A DNA stretch of 64,000 nucleotides from Nitrososphaerota archaeon (lineage in GTDB: Archaea; Thermoproteota; Nitrososphaeria; Nitrososphaerales; Nitrosopumilaceae): the NCBI GenBank assembly GCA_013287585.1, contig JABDDN010000001.1, positions 24,177-88,176 of the forward strand, given 5' to 3'. The position numbers and the translations under genes are program-made. The notes below the pieces were generated by a model. That model was not told the origin of the DNA. It saw only the letters and a program-made list of their open reading frames with translations, and did no database searches. Shown piece after piece: positions 18,064-25,754 of the stretch (within the stretch, counting starts at the first letter, position 1; each line of letters begins with the position of its first letter).

Positions 18064-19296
18064 TCAGGTTGATATTTGTCTTTCAATCTCTTTTCTAATA
18101 AATCTAACAATCTCTGATTTCTTTTTCCAACCAGATTGAATTATTTTTTTTGAATCTACAATAATTATATTATTGTAATTTGGATTTTTCTTATATTTTT
18201 CTAATCCTATGTCGTTAACAATTATAAGTTCAGCATTTGATTCCTTTAACTTTTTTCTTGCAAGACTGATCAATTTCTCTTTAGAGATATTGGTTTCTGC
18301 CTTAAACCCTACAAGAAAAACATCTTTTTGAATTTTTTTAATTTGATTTATGATTTTTGGAACTCGTTTTAATTTTAGGACAATCCTATGAAGATCACTC
18401 TTGATCTTCGTCTTACTTGGTTTTTCTAAAGTGTAATCAGAAACTGCTGCAGCCAAAATCACAATATCGAATTTCTGTTTCATCTCTTTTCTAACAACAT
18501 CTGACATTTCTCGACTTGTTTCAACTCTAATGACTTTGGCACCTTTAGGTGAGGCTTCTATTCCTGGTCCATAAATGAAAGTGACTTTGGCACCAGTAGA
18601 AACAAGCTCTGACGCCAACAACACACCAGTCTTGCCAGAGCTCTGATTTGTAATAACACGTACTGGATCGATGTATTCAATGGTAGGACCTGCAGTCATG
18701 AGCACCTTTTTTCCTCTCAAAATAGACGAAGAACCAAGCTTTTTGAGAACAAAATCAAGTACCTCGTCAGGTTCAGCAGCTTTTGCCTTGCCCTCAACAA
18801 AGCTTGGTGCAATAAAATCAATTTTCTTTTTGAGAAATTCTATATTTTTTGCTACTGCAGGATTTTCATACATTGCCTCATGCATGGCAAGTGCAATAAT
18901 GATTGGTATCTTGGAACCTAATCCAACACTTAAAACAGTAGATATTGGTGTGTCATCAATTCCATTTGCTAATTTCCCAAGTGTGTTTGCAGTACAAGGA
19001 TATACAACAATTAAATCAGATTGTTTGTAATCTGCAACCTTGATGTGCTCAAGTTCGCCGGTAAGTTGTGTAATAACTTCATTTCCTGTTGCCCACTTGA
19101 AATAGCTTGGCTTGATTAGGTTTGTTGCAGCCTTACTTGCAACACAGATAACATCTGCACCATGTCGCATAAACAGTCTTGCTAATTCAATTGCCTTGTA
19201 TGCAGCAACACTTCCCGAAATACACAAAACAATTTTTTTTCCGGCAAATTCTGTACCATCAGAGCCTACAATATCAAGTGATGGATGCTTATCCAA
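18064..19296 (-). CDS. coaBC: CoaBC: phosphopantothenoylcysteine synthetase/decarboxylase
   Basis: 410 residues, bifunctional. The N-terminal flavoprotein decarboxylase (CoaC, about 20-190) has the SGSVAAYKAIEL motif, the YPCTANTLGKLANGI loop and the ALAMHEAMYENP segment. The C-terminal CoaB ligase (about 195-400) has MTAGPTIEYIDPVR..TNQSSGKTG and AAAVSDY. It makes 4'-phosphopantetheine from phosphopantothenate and cysteine. It is the last gene of the CoA operon and overlaps panB by 8 bases. Start codon TTG. Confidence 0.93.
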   Translation of the reverse strand: MDKHPSLDIVGSDGTEFAGKKIVLCISGSVAAYKAIELARLFMRHGADVICVASKAATNLIKPSYFKWATGNEVITQLTGELEHIKVADYKQSDLIVVYPCTANTLGKLANGIDDTPISTVLSVGLGSKIPIIIALAMHEAMYENPAVAKNIEFLKKKIDFIAPSFVEGKAKAAEPDEVLDFVLKKLGSSSILRGKKVLMTAGPTIEYIDPVRVITNQSSGKTGVLLASELVSTGAKVTFIYGPGIEASPKGAKVIRVETSREMSDVVRKEMKQKFDIVILAAAVSDYTLEKPSKTKIKSDLHRIVLKLKRVPKIINQIKKIQKDVFLVGFKAETNISKEKLISLARKKLKESNAELIIVNDIGLEKYKKNPNYNNIIIVDSKKIIQSGWKKKSEIVRFIRKEIERQIST

Positions 19297-20122
19297 TTTC
19301 TTTTTTCAACCTTTCAAGCTCAGATTTGTCCATAGAAAAAGAGTGTTCATTAGCTGGAAACTTGCCGGAAACTACATCATTTTTGTAAGATGTAACAGCC
19401 TTTACAATTTCACCAGAAAGCTCAAGATATCTTTTGGCAAACTTTGGTTTTATTTTTTCATATAATCCTAATACATCATGAAATACAAGCACTTGACCAT
19501 CACAATCTGGCCCAGATCCAATTCCTATTGTTGGAATTTTTATGGAATTTGAAATAATCTTCGATACTTCTTTTGTTACCATTTCCAAAGCTATGCTAAA
19601 GGCCCCAGCTTTCTCAAGTATTTTTGCAGCCTCGATTAGCTTTACTGCAGCATCTTTAGTCTTTGCCTGAACCTTGTAGCCTTCTTGTAGAGTGGTAGTT
19701 TGAGGTTGAAATCCAATATGCCCCATTACAGGAATGCCAACTTCGACTATTGCTCTCACGGTATCTTTTACCTCAAGGCCGCCTTCTAGCTTGACTGCGT
19801 CTGCTCCTGCTTTTATCAACTTGCCAGAATTTTCTATTGCCTGAGATTTACTTGCTTGATATGACATGAATGGCAAATCAGCAACAAGCATTGCATTTTG
19901 CCTCCCTCTTGAAACAGCTTCTGTAAAAAAACACATCTGCTCCATTGTTACTGGGATTGTGTTTTCATAACCTAACATAACCATTCCACCACTGTCTCCA
20001 ACAAGCAAGATGTCAATACCTGCCTTGTCACAAAGCTGAGCTGCGGTATAATCATACGCAGTAAGAACTGTGATTTTTCTAGAATTTTTCATTGATAGAA
20101 TGTCTCTTACAGATTTAGGCAT
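19289..20122 (-). CDS. panB: PanB, ketopantoate hydroxymethyltransferase
   Basis: 277 residues. It transfers a hydroxymethyl group from methylene-tetrahydrofolate or its archaeal counterpart to 2-oxoisovalerate. YDYTAAQLCDKAGIDILLVGDS, the VTMEQMCF segment, the GGLEVKDTVRA region and MGHIGFQPQ are conserved, including metal-binding Asp and Glu residues. It overlaps both neighbours of the CoA operon by 8 bases. Confidence 0.95.
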   Translation of the reverse strand: MPKSVRDILSMKNSRKITVLTAYDYTAAQLCDKAGIDILLVGDSGGMVMLGYENTIPVTMEQMCFFTEAVSRGRQNAMLVADLPFMSYQASKSQAIENSGKLIKAGADAVKLEGGLEVKDTVRAIVEVGIPVMGHIGFQPQTTTLQEGYKVQAKTKDAAVKLIEAAKILEKAGAFSIALEMVTKEVSKIISNSIKIPTIGIGSGPDCDGQVLVFHDVLGLYEKIKPKFAKRYLELSGEIVKAVTSYKNDVVSGKFPANEHSFSMDKSELERLKKEIG

Positions 20123-20861
20123 GAGACATTCTCCAGAGATTTTTTTTCACTAAATTGATTGATTCTAACAGGTTTTTCTTGTTGTCAAATCTAGTTTTTG
20201 AAAGATTTTTTTTCTTTATGTTTTGTTTAGAATAATCAATTAGAATTTTCATTCCACGAATAACATTGTCTACAATTGTGATATCAGCCGTTTGTGCAGT
20301 TCTAGATAGGGGGTTTAGATCAAATGTGATTATTTTTTTTCTAGATTTTTTTAATGCGATTGTCCTGTCACCATCTTCAAGTGGTACCAAAACAACATCT
20401 GCAGAAAATATTCCGCGCTCATCAACAATTCTTCTTGCACTATCTATCTTTGGAATTGTTCTAGAGTATTTGGGATCTAATCCCAAGATCTCCTTTGCAC
20501 CATTTTTTTTCAGTACATTTGCAATGTTTTTCTTTCTTTTTTCAGTCCCATAGAACAAATTGACCTCGATTTTTGCATCAACTATCTTTGCAAGCTGAAT
20601 AATCTCTTTTGGACATAAGGCAGCAAAGTTCCCATTTACAGATATGACAGGCCATTTTGCCAAAATAAGGGCTTCTGAAGCAGCTTTTATGGCTTTAAGG
20701 GCATATTTTGAGGTCTTTTCCCCTATGAGATAGTCAAACATTTCACCTCTTCCATGAGCCAAAAGACCTTCTTCTACTACCAAACCTGACTTGTATCCTG
20801 AAACTAGTTTTTCTCTGATATGTAGGGATGCAGCCCTAGGATGTGATTTTGGAATTAACAC
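20115..20861 (-). CDS. Archaeal phosphopantothenate synthetase (4-phosphopantoate--beta-alanine ligase)
   Basis: 248 residues of the archaea-specific family that joins 4-phosphopantoate to beta-alanine with ATP, replacing bacterial PanC. SHPRAASLHIREKL, GLLAHGRGEMFDYL, SVNGNFAALCP and DLNPLSRTAQTADITI match it. GTG start, overlapping the pantoate kinase stop by one base. Together with its neighbours it gives a complete pantoate-to-phosphopantetheine route in one operon. Confidence 0.93.
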   Translation of the reverse strand: MLIPKSHPRAASLHIREKLVSGYKSGLVVEEGLLAHGRGEMFDYLIGEKTSKYALKAIKAASEALILAKWPVISVNGNFAALCPKEIIQLAKIVDAKIEVNLFYGTEKRKKNIANVLKKNGAKEILGLDPKYSRTIPKIDSARRIVDERGIFSADVVLVPLEDGDRTIALKKSRKKIITFDLNPLSRTAQTADITIVDNVIRGMKILIDYSKQNIKKKNLSKTRFDNKKNLLESINLVKKNLWRMSHA

Positions 20862-21748
20862 TAAGAAACCCTTGCTCCGCTAGTATCAATACTTGATTTG
20901 ATCATAATACCGTCATTATATTTTTTCAAAATCTTAATCACTAGTTCTTCTTTTGATTTGGGAATTAAAGTAAAGACAGTTTCTCCAAACATTGCAACAC
21001 CACATTTGAAACCATTTTTTTGAAGATCTTTAATTACAGTATACATCTTTGGTGTAATCACATTAACATATTTTGCAAATTCCAAAGACATGTCTAAAAA
21101 TTCCTGATAATCTCTTGATCTGATTAGCTTATTCACCATCTTTCCACCAAGGCCATTTATTTTTGAAAGATCATTTTTAATGAATTTTTTAGTTGAAATA
21201 GGGGAAAAACATATCATTATTGCTGAAGAATCAATATGAATTTTTCTTAGTGATCCAATGCCTGGTGCACCTTGTTTTGTTCTAATCTCAAAACCTCCAT
21301 GGTATGAAGATAAAACAGTCCCAAGACCAGTTTTACAAAAAATTTCTGCTTTGTGAGCTATCTGTCCAATCTGGGTTCTAGAAAGATTTGTTTGTAATGC
21401 TTTGTTTAATGCAAATGCCAAGCTTAGTGCAACAGCACCACTTGAGCCAAGTCCATAACCAACTGGAATTTCAATTTGATGCTCAACATCCACAAAATAA
21501 TTTTCTTTTACAAGATTGAAAAATTCACCAATTACAAACTCAGAGACTTGGGTGTTATCTGATTGATATCCTGTAACTTTTATTTTAAAACTAGGTCTTT
21601 CAGAACTTGAAACGTTGACACGCGTAGTAACACCTTCCTTTATACAGAATCCTGCTCCAATAGAACCTTGAAGCTCAGGTCTTTTCTCTTCCATCTCAGC
21701 TTTGAAAAAACCGGTAATATGACCTGGACAGAAGGCTATTGCCTGCAT
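20861..21748 (-). CDS. Pantoate kinase (GHMP family)
   Basis: 295 residues. It phosphorylates pantoate, the first step of the archaeal CoA branch. The GHMP ATP-binding motif PVGYGLGSSGAVALSLAFAL is at about residues 90-109, the N-terminus AFCPGHITGFF is typical of archaeal pantoate kinases, and a C-terminal VAMFGETVF motif is present. It is the first gene of the four-gene CoA operon, divergent from the PhoU-like gene. Confidence 0.92.
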   Translation of the reverse strand: MQAIAFCPGHITGFFKAEMEEKRPELQGSIGAGFCIKEGVTTRVNVSSSERPSFKIKVTGYQSDNTQVSEFVIGEFFNLVKENYFVDVEHQIEIPVGYGLGSSGAVALSLAFALNKALQTNLSRTQIGQIAHKAEIFCKTGLGTVLSSYHGGFEIRTKQGAPGIGSLRKIHIDSSAIMICFSPISTKKFIKNDLSKINGLGGKMVNKLIRSRDYQEFLDMSLEFAKYVNVITPKMYTVIKDLQKNGFKCGVAMFGETVFTLIPKSKEELVIKILKKYNDGIMIKSSIDTSGARVS

Positions 21749-21768
21749 GATTAAATTTAAATTTGAGT

Positions 21769-21800
21769 AAAATATAAAAATGATGATTAAATTATTTATA
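21769..21800. promoter_or_regulatory. Divergent promoter region, CoA operon / PhoU-like gene
   Basis: AT-rich intergenic DNA with AAAATATAAAA (21769-21779) and TTATTTATA (21792-21800). Either can serve as a TATA box for the plus-strand gene read from CTG 21811. The minus-strand promoter of the CoA operon must also lie here. Confidence 0.4.
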
Positions 21801-21810
21801 TTGATTTAAA

Positions 21811-22788
21811 CTGACTAAATTTATTCGGCGCCTACAAAAAATTGGTAGCAGTATTCTGGTTTCACTACCAAAAGAATGGATTGATGCAAACAAGTTAGAA
21901 AAAAGTGATGAAGTTGAAATAGAAACTGGTTCAGACAGTCTTTCCATTACTCCATCAGGAGACATCAGACAACCAAAGGAAGTAACAATATCATATCCTG
22001 TTTCAAAAGAAGAAAATGTTATTGCAGATATCACAGGTGCCTATCTTCTTGGATATGATATAATCAAGATCAAGGGCAAATCAACCATTTCAATTGAAGA
22101 CAGAGAAAAGATCAGAACGTCAATGCGTAGATTGGTTGGCATGGAAATTGTTGACGAAGACTCGGCAAATGTAAATGTGCATTTTTTGTTGGATGCAACT
22201 ACACTTAGTCCAGAAAAAATTCTAAAACGTATGAGCTCAATTGCCCTTGGAATGTTTCGTGATACATTAAACACATTGACATCTGGTGACAAGACTGTAC
22301 TGCAAACAATGGTAAACCGTGATGACGAAATAGATAGACAATATTTCCTACTTGTAAGATTGATTCGAAGTACTATGGTTGACAAGAAACTTGCCCACGC
22401 ATTAAATCTTGAAAATATTGATATTTTAGATTACAGAATCGCAGCAAATCTTCTTGAAGCTGCAGGTGATACTATAGTAGATCTTGCCAACTCGCTTACA
22501 GGTTTATCATTAATGCCAGCTGAAATCAAAAAGATCTATGATGTTGCAAAGGAAATTGAAAAAATTCATGAAAAGTCAATTGAGGCATTCATTAGTCATA
22601 ATAGATCGCTTGCAATTGAAGCTATAACGCTTCATAGGAAATACCATAAGAAAATTTCCGAGATTCGTTCCTTACTTGAGACAAAAAAACAGACCTCAAT
22701 TGATCTGTTTGATATTGTATATTCCTTTGATAGGATTGCACGCTGTTGGAATGATATAGCTGATCTTGTAAAGCCAGTTTACACATAA
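21811..22788 (+). CDS. AbrB-PhoU domain regulator with non-canonical start
   Basis: 325 residues if begun at CTG 21811. The N-terminal SpoVT/AbrB-like DNA-binding domain (FIRRLQKIGSSILVSLPKEW..., residues 4-50) is joined to PhoU-like helices (about 110-320, with GMFRDTLNTL and DDEIDRQYFLLVR). Such archaeal proteins are thought to regulate phosphate uptake. The first in-frame ATG (22123) would delete the whole DNA-binding domain. No ATG, GTG or TTG exists between the upstream stop at 21802-21804 and the domain, so CTG 21811 or ATT 21823 must start it. Confidence 0.85.
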   Translation: MTKFIRRLQKIGSSILVSLPKEWIDANKLEKSDEVEIETGSDSLSITPSGDIRQPKEVTISYPVSKEENVIADITGAYLLGYDIIKIKGKSTISIEDREKIRTSMRRLVGMEIVDEDSANVNVHFLLDATTLSPEKILKRMSSIALGMFRDTLNTLTSGDKTVLQTMVNRDDEIDRQYFLLVRLIRSTMVDKKLAHALNLENIDILDYRIAANLLEAAGDTIVDLANSLTGLSLMPAEIKKIYDVAKEIEKIHEKSIEAFISHNRSLAIEAITLHRKYHKKISEIRSLLETKKQTSIDLFDIVYSFDRIARCWNDIADLVKPVYT

Positions 22789-22919
22789 TCACAATTCAAA
22801 CGTCATTTGTATATGTGAAAGATGTCCAAAATGTAAAGGACAAGAACTTAACGTTCAATTCAAGACAATAGACGTCTGAATCGTGATCAATTTATTTAAC
22901 CTCATAAAATACATGATGA

Positions 22920-24557
22920 ATGAAATTTAATCAATTTTTTGTCCTTATTACTGTCTTTATTGTTATGACTGGAATTTGGGCTATTGCACCAAGTGTTGCT
23001 CATGCAATGACACCAATTCCAACAAAAACACCAACGGATCTAACTGCTACAGCAGTCTCTCCAACTCAGATCAACCTTTCATGGAATGCACCAACACAAA
23101 ACTATGGAAAAACTATCATTGGTTACAAAATTGAACAAAGATTAAGCGTTGGTAACTATTTTACATTAGTAGCAAACACAAACAGAATAATTACTACGTA
23201 TTCTCTGACTGGATTGACAACTGATACTACTTACACTTATAGAATATCAGCAGTTTACTCTGATGATTCTAGTACAGATCCCTCAACTGCAGCATCTGCA
23301 ACTCCAACCATAACATCTACACCTCCACCAACTCCGTCACTTACATCACCAATTACAAACGTAAAATTTGACTTTATACCGTCTGATGGAACTACATTAA
23401 CAGCTGTTATAATAACACAAAGTGATTATCAGCAATTACAATACGAAAAAAATTCTAGAAGTGTAATCTCTAATGCGTCACCAACAACAGAAACAATAAC
23501 TAATGATTTGGCTGGAATTCTAATATACCAGAATTATCATTTAAGTCCAGCTTCAGTACCTGGACCGCTTATGGCAAAAGCAGTCTCTCCAACTCAGATC
23601 AATCTTTCTTGGCTTCCACCACTAGAGAACTACGCACAAAAAATAATTGGTTATAAAATAGACTTGAAACGAGCTCCAGGCGACTATGTCATAATAGATG
23701 ACAATACAGGTAATGACACTACAAAATATTCATTAGTGGGTCTGAAGACTGGCACTACTTACACTTACAGGGTAGCAGCCATTTATTCTGATCATACTAC
23801 TAGTAATACATCAAACGAAGCTTCAGCAATTACACTCCAATCATTACAGCCTATACCTCAACCTACACCTCCACCAACTCCAATACCTTCACAACCTACA
23901 CCAATACCACAACCTGTAATGAATGTGAAATTTGATTTTATAGCATCTGATGGAACCACATTAACATCTGTCATATTGACACAAAATGATTATCAACAAT
24001 TCATAGTCATAAAAGATCCTAGAAGTATAATTTCTAATGTAACAGAAACAACAAATACTATAAACAATAACCTGTCAGGTCTTATTAGATATCAAACAAT
24101 TCATTCTACTCAAACTACATCTCCACAACAGACATACAACTATACTCCACCAACTCCAAATAACACCAGTAGTCCTAATATTGGACTATTATGGGGCGTA
24201 GCTACATCAGTAATAGCATCTGGAGTAATAGGTATCATAACTTGGCTTGTTAAAACAAAAATTGCAAAAAAAATAGCAAAAGAATACTACTTTACATTAG
24301 AAAAGATAATTGAAGATGGAACTCTGCATATAAGAATTAGAAACAGTAGTCAGACAATAGAAGATTGTATTATCTTATGTGCTGGAGTGGCATGTGTTTG
24401 GACTGACACAAAAATAGATAAACCAAGGCACGTCTATGAGGGCAGTATTTCTGTAGTCAAATTGCCTGATGAATTTGGAAATAATCCGTTGATTAGTGTC
24501 AAGAGTGGCAAGAAAGTTCTAAAAAAGACTCAACTTGATGATATGGCTCATGGTTAA
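22920..24557 (+). CDS. Surface protein with tandem FN3 modules
   Basis: 545 residues. Signal peptide (about 1-29, ending in HAM). Two fibronectin type III domains (about 37-130 and 215-305) contain AVSPTQINLSW and TYTYR.SA.YSD. Each is followed by a repeated ~55-residue unit beginning VKFDFI.SDGTTLT.VI.TQ.DYQQ. Pro/Thr linkers separate the units. A membrane helix lies at about 420-440, then a basic stop and a ~100-residue cytoplasmic domain. It could sense or bind at the envelope. Close DNA similarity between the two copies implies recent duplication. Confidence 0.75.
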   Translation: MKFNQFFVLITVFIVMTGIWAIAPSVAHAMTPIPTKTPTDLTATAVSPTQINLSWNAPTQNYGKTIIGYKIEQRLSVGNYFTLVANTNRIITTYSLTGLTTDTTYTYRISAVYSDDSSTDPSTAASATPTITSTPPPTPSLTSPITNVKFDFIPSDGTTLTAVIITQSDYQQLQYEKNSRSVISNASPTTETITNDLAGILIYQNYHLSPASVPGPLMAKAVSPTQINLSWLPPLENYAQKIIGYKIDLKRAPGDYVIIDDNTGNDTTKYSLVGLKTGTTYTYRVAAIYSDHTTSNTSNEASAITLQSLQPIPQPTPPPTPIPSQPTPIPQPVMNVKFDFIASDGTTLTSVILTQNDYQQFIVIKDPRSIISNVTETTNTINNNLSGLIRYQTIHSTQTTSPQQTYNYTPPTPNNTSSPNIGLLWGVATSVIASGVIGIITWLVKTKIAKKIAKEYYFTLEKIIEDGTLHIRIRNSSQTIEDCIILCAGVACVWTDTKIDKPRHVYEGSISVVKLPDEFGNNPLISVKSGKKVLKKTQLDDMAHG

Positions 24558-24596
24558 ATATGTCTAAATAATAAAAATTAATTAAAAAATTGGGGT

Positions 24597-25268
24597 TTAT
24601 GCGTTTCTGTTCAACTTTCCATCTTTGTTGAATAAGCTCTGGACTTTTGCATCTGCAAGATTGTATTTGACATTCAAGTCCTTGTTGATGCTTATCAGTT
24701 GATCTTTGTGGACTGTAGCTTCATTATTGTATGCCTGCAAAGCCTCTTGCATAGTACCACCATTTCTAAGCACTTGACTCATTGCATTTCTTGCATTCTG
24801 GATCTTTTGTTGCATGAAATTAAATTGATCCCAGAAAAGACTCTGTGCAGAGTTGTCTACATGTGTTACAAAACCAGCATATGCATTTTTCGGAACAGTT
24901 AGATCATTTCCATTATTCATACCAGCAAGATCATTTTGTAAATATGCATTTGCAATTTTACGTTGTTGCTCTATGAACTGGTTTTGTTGATCTACTATTT
25001 GTTGTTTTTGTTGTATTGCAGCATATCTTTGTTTGAATAATTCTATGTTTTCAAGAATTTTCATATCTGTCGGATTGTTTTTTATGGCATCTGTAGCTAA
25101 TATTGTATTGGTGTTACTTGCTCCAGTATCAGCCCAAGCAAATCCAAAATTTGTTACAACTATTAGCACCGCAAAAACACTTGCAAAAACACATAGTTGA
25201 CTTGTCTTATGCATTTTCTTACTCTTGTCATCATTTTGCATTTCTTTATTTTCTATGGTTTCAATCAT
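24597..25268 (-). CDS. Secreted coiled-coil protein behind a hammerhead ribozyme
   Basis: 223 residues. An uncleaved or late signal segment (about 25-46, LCVFASVFAVLIVVTNFGFAWA) is followed by a Gln/Asn-rich helical exported domain (FKQRYAAIQQKQQIVDQQ). I do not recognise the family. ATG 25268 is supported by the strong Shine-Dalgarno GAGGTGA at 25276-25282 with a 7-base spacer. The hammerhead core at 25292-25342 lies just upstream, so mRNA cleavage would leave a 27-nt leader. Confidence 0.7.
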   Translation of the reverse strand: MIETIENKEMQNDDKSKKMHKTSQLCVFASVFAVLIVVTNFGFAWADTGASNTNTILATDAIKNNPTDMKILENIELFKQRYAAIQQKQQIVDQQNQFIEQQRKIANAYLQNDLAGMNNGNDLTVPKNAYAGFVTHVDNSAQSLFWDQFNFMQQKIQNARNAMSQVLRNGGTMQEALQAYNNEATVHKDQLISINKDLNVKYNLADAKVQSLFNKDGKLNRNA

Positions 25269-25275
25269 TCTATTT

Positions 25276-25282
25276 TCACCTC
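25276..25282 (-). promoter_or_regulatory. Shine-Dalgarno sequence of the secreted coiled-coil gene
   Basis: GAGGTGA, 7 bases before ATG 25268. It lies 13 nt downstream of the predicted ribozyme cleavage site and so stays on the 3' cleavage product. Confidence 0.8.
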
Positions 25283-25291
25283 ACTGGTTTC

Positions 25292-25342
25292 TCCCGACAA
25301 CCGAACGTTGTTTCGTCCGAGTTTCACGGACTCATCAGGGGA
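25292..25342 (-). ncRNA. Hammerhead ribozyme (stem I open form)
   Basis: Minus strand, 5' to 3'. Stem I strand UCCC (25342-25339); core CUGAUGA (25338-25332); stem II GUCCG (25331-25327), loop UGAAACU (25326-25320), CGGAC (25319-25315); core GAA (25314-25312); stem III ACAAC (25311-25307), loop GUUCG (25306-25302), GUUGU (25301-25297); cleavage nucleotide C17 at 25296; stem I return GGGA (25295-25292). Every invariant hammerhead position, the 10.1-11.1 G-C and 15.1-16.1 A-U pairs, and a GUC cleavage triplet are present. Only 4 bp of stem I are clear. It lies between two same-strand genes. Confidence 0.88.
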
Positions 25343-25362
25343 TTGTTTGTATTCTCCTGTTA

Positions 25363-25593
25363 TCATAAGGACCGTAGCACTACTTCCAGCACATTTATCA
25401 AACCGTTCTTAACATCGTCTCGAAGGATTGTGCGGATGATTTTGTGATATTTGTTACCACATCCTTCAGAGTGTAAGAGCAGATGTCTATTGCAAAAGGC
25501 ACATCCACAAGTCACACATAGTTTTGTACAGTTTTGTGAACATATGTGGCATTGCGATTTTTCAATGCGTTCAATTGTTGGTATTGATGTCAT
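25363..25593 (-). CDS. Small zinc-finger protein (B-box-like)
   Basis: About 76 residues from ATG 25593; GTG 25599 is an alternative. A dense Cys/His array (CHIC, C..LC, CGCAFC, RHLLLH, CG) spans about residues 15-46 and resembles zinc-binding B-box or HIT-type fingers, followed by a helical tail. A TATA-like TTTATAATT lies about 25 bases upstream of ATG 25593. It ends with tandem stops (TGA TAA) 20 bases before the hammerhead core, so it is probably cotranscribed with the secreted protein gene. Confidence 0.6.
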   Translation of the reverse strand: MTSIPTIERIEKSQCHICSQNCTKLCVTCGCAFCNRHLLLHSEGCGNKYHKIIRTILRDDVKNGLINVLEVVLRSL

Positions 25594-25633
25594 GGCCACA
25601 CTTAGCTGAAAAATTATAAATCCATTAGAACAC

Positions 25634-25648
25634 TTTTTGCAACAAAAA
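25634..25648. promoter_or_regulatory. Dyad TTTTTG-CAA-CAAAAA
   Basis: A perfect 6-bp inverted repeat with a 3-base spacer, upstream of the zinc-finger gene. A near-copy lies at 25705-25718. The pair occupies the divergent promoter region between the zinc-finger and HTH genes and may be operators. Confidence 0.4.
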
Positions 25649-25704
25649 ATCCAGAAATGTACTTTTGTGAGTAAGATGTGGTGCGTAAAAACATTAGTTC
25701 AACA

Positions 25705-25718
25705 TTTTTGCGACAAAA
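25705..25718. promoter_or_regulatory. Dyad TTTTTG-CGA-CAAAA
   Basis: Second copy of the dyad, centred 71 bases (about seven helical turns) from the first, and just before the TATA-like AAATATTTTTA (25726-25736) of the HTH gene at 25755. Confidence 0.4.
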
Positions 25719-25754
25719 GTGTAGTAAATATTTTTAACATAAGTATGGCAGCTT

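Noticed and set aside
21778..21814. C/D-box sRNA (ATGATGA ... CTGA)
   Set aside because: Only about 30 bases separate the boxes, no C' or D' pair is present, and the sequence coincides with the divergent promoter and the CTG start.
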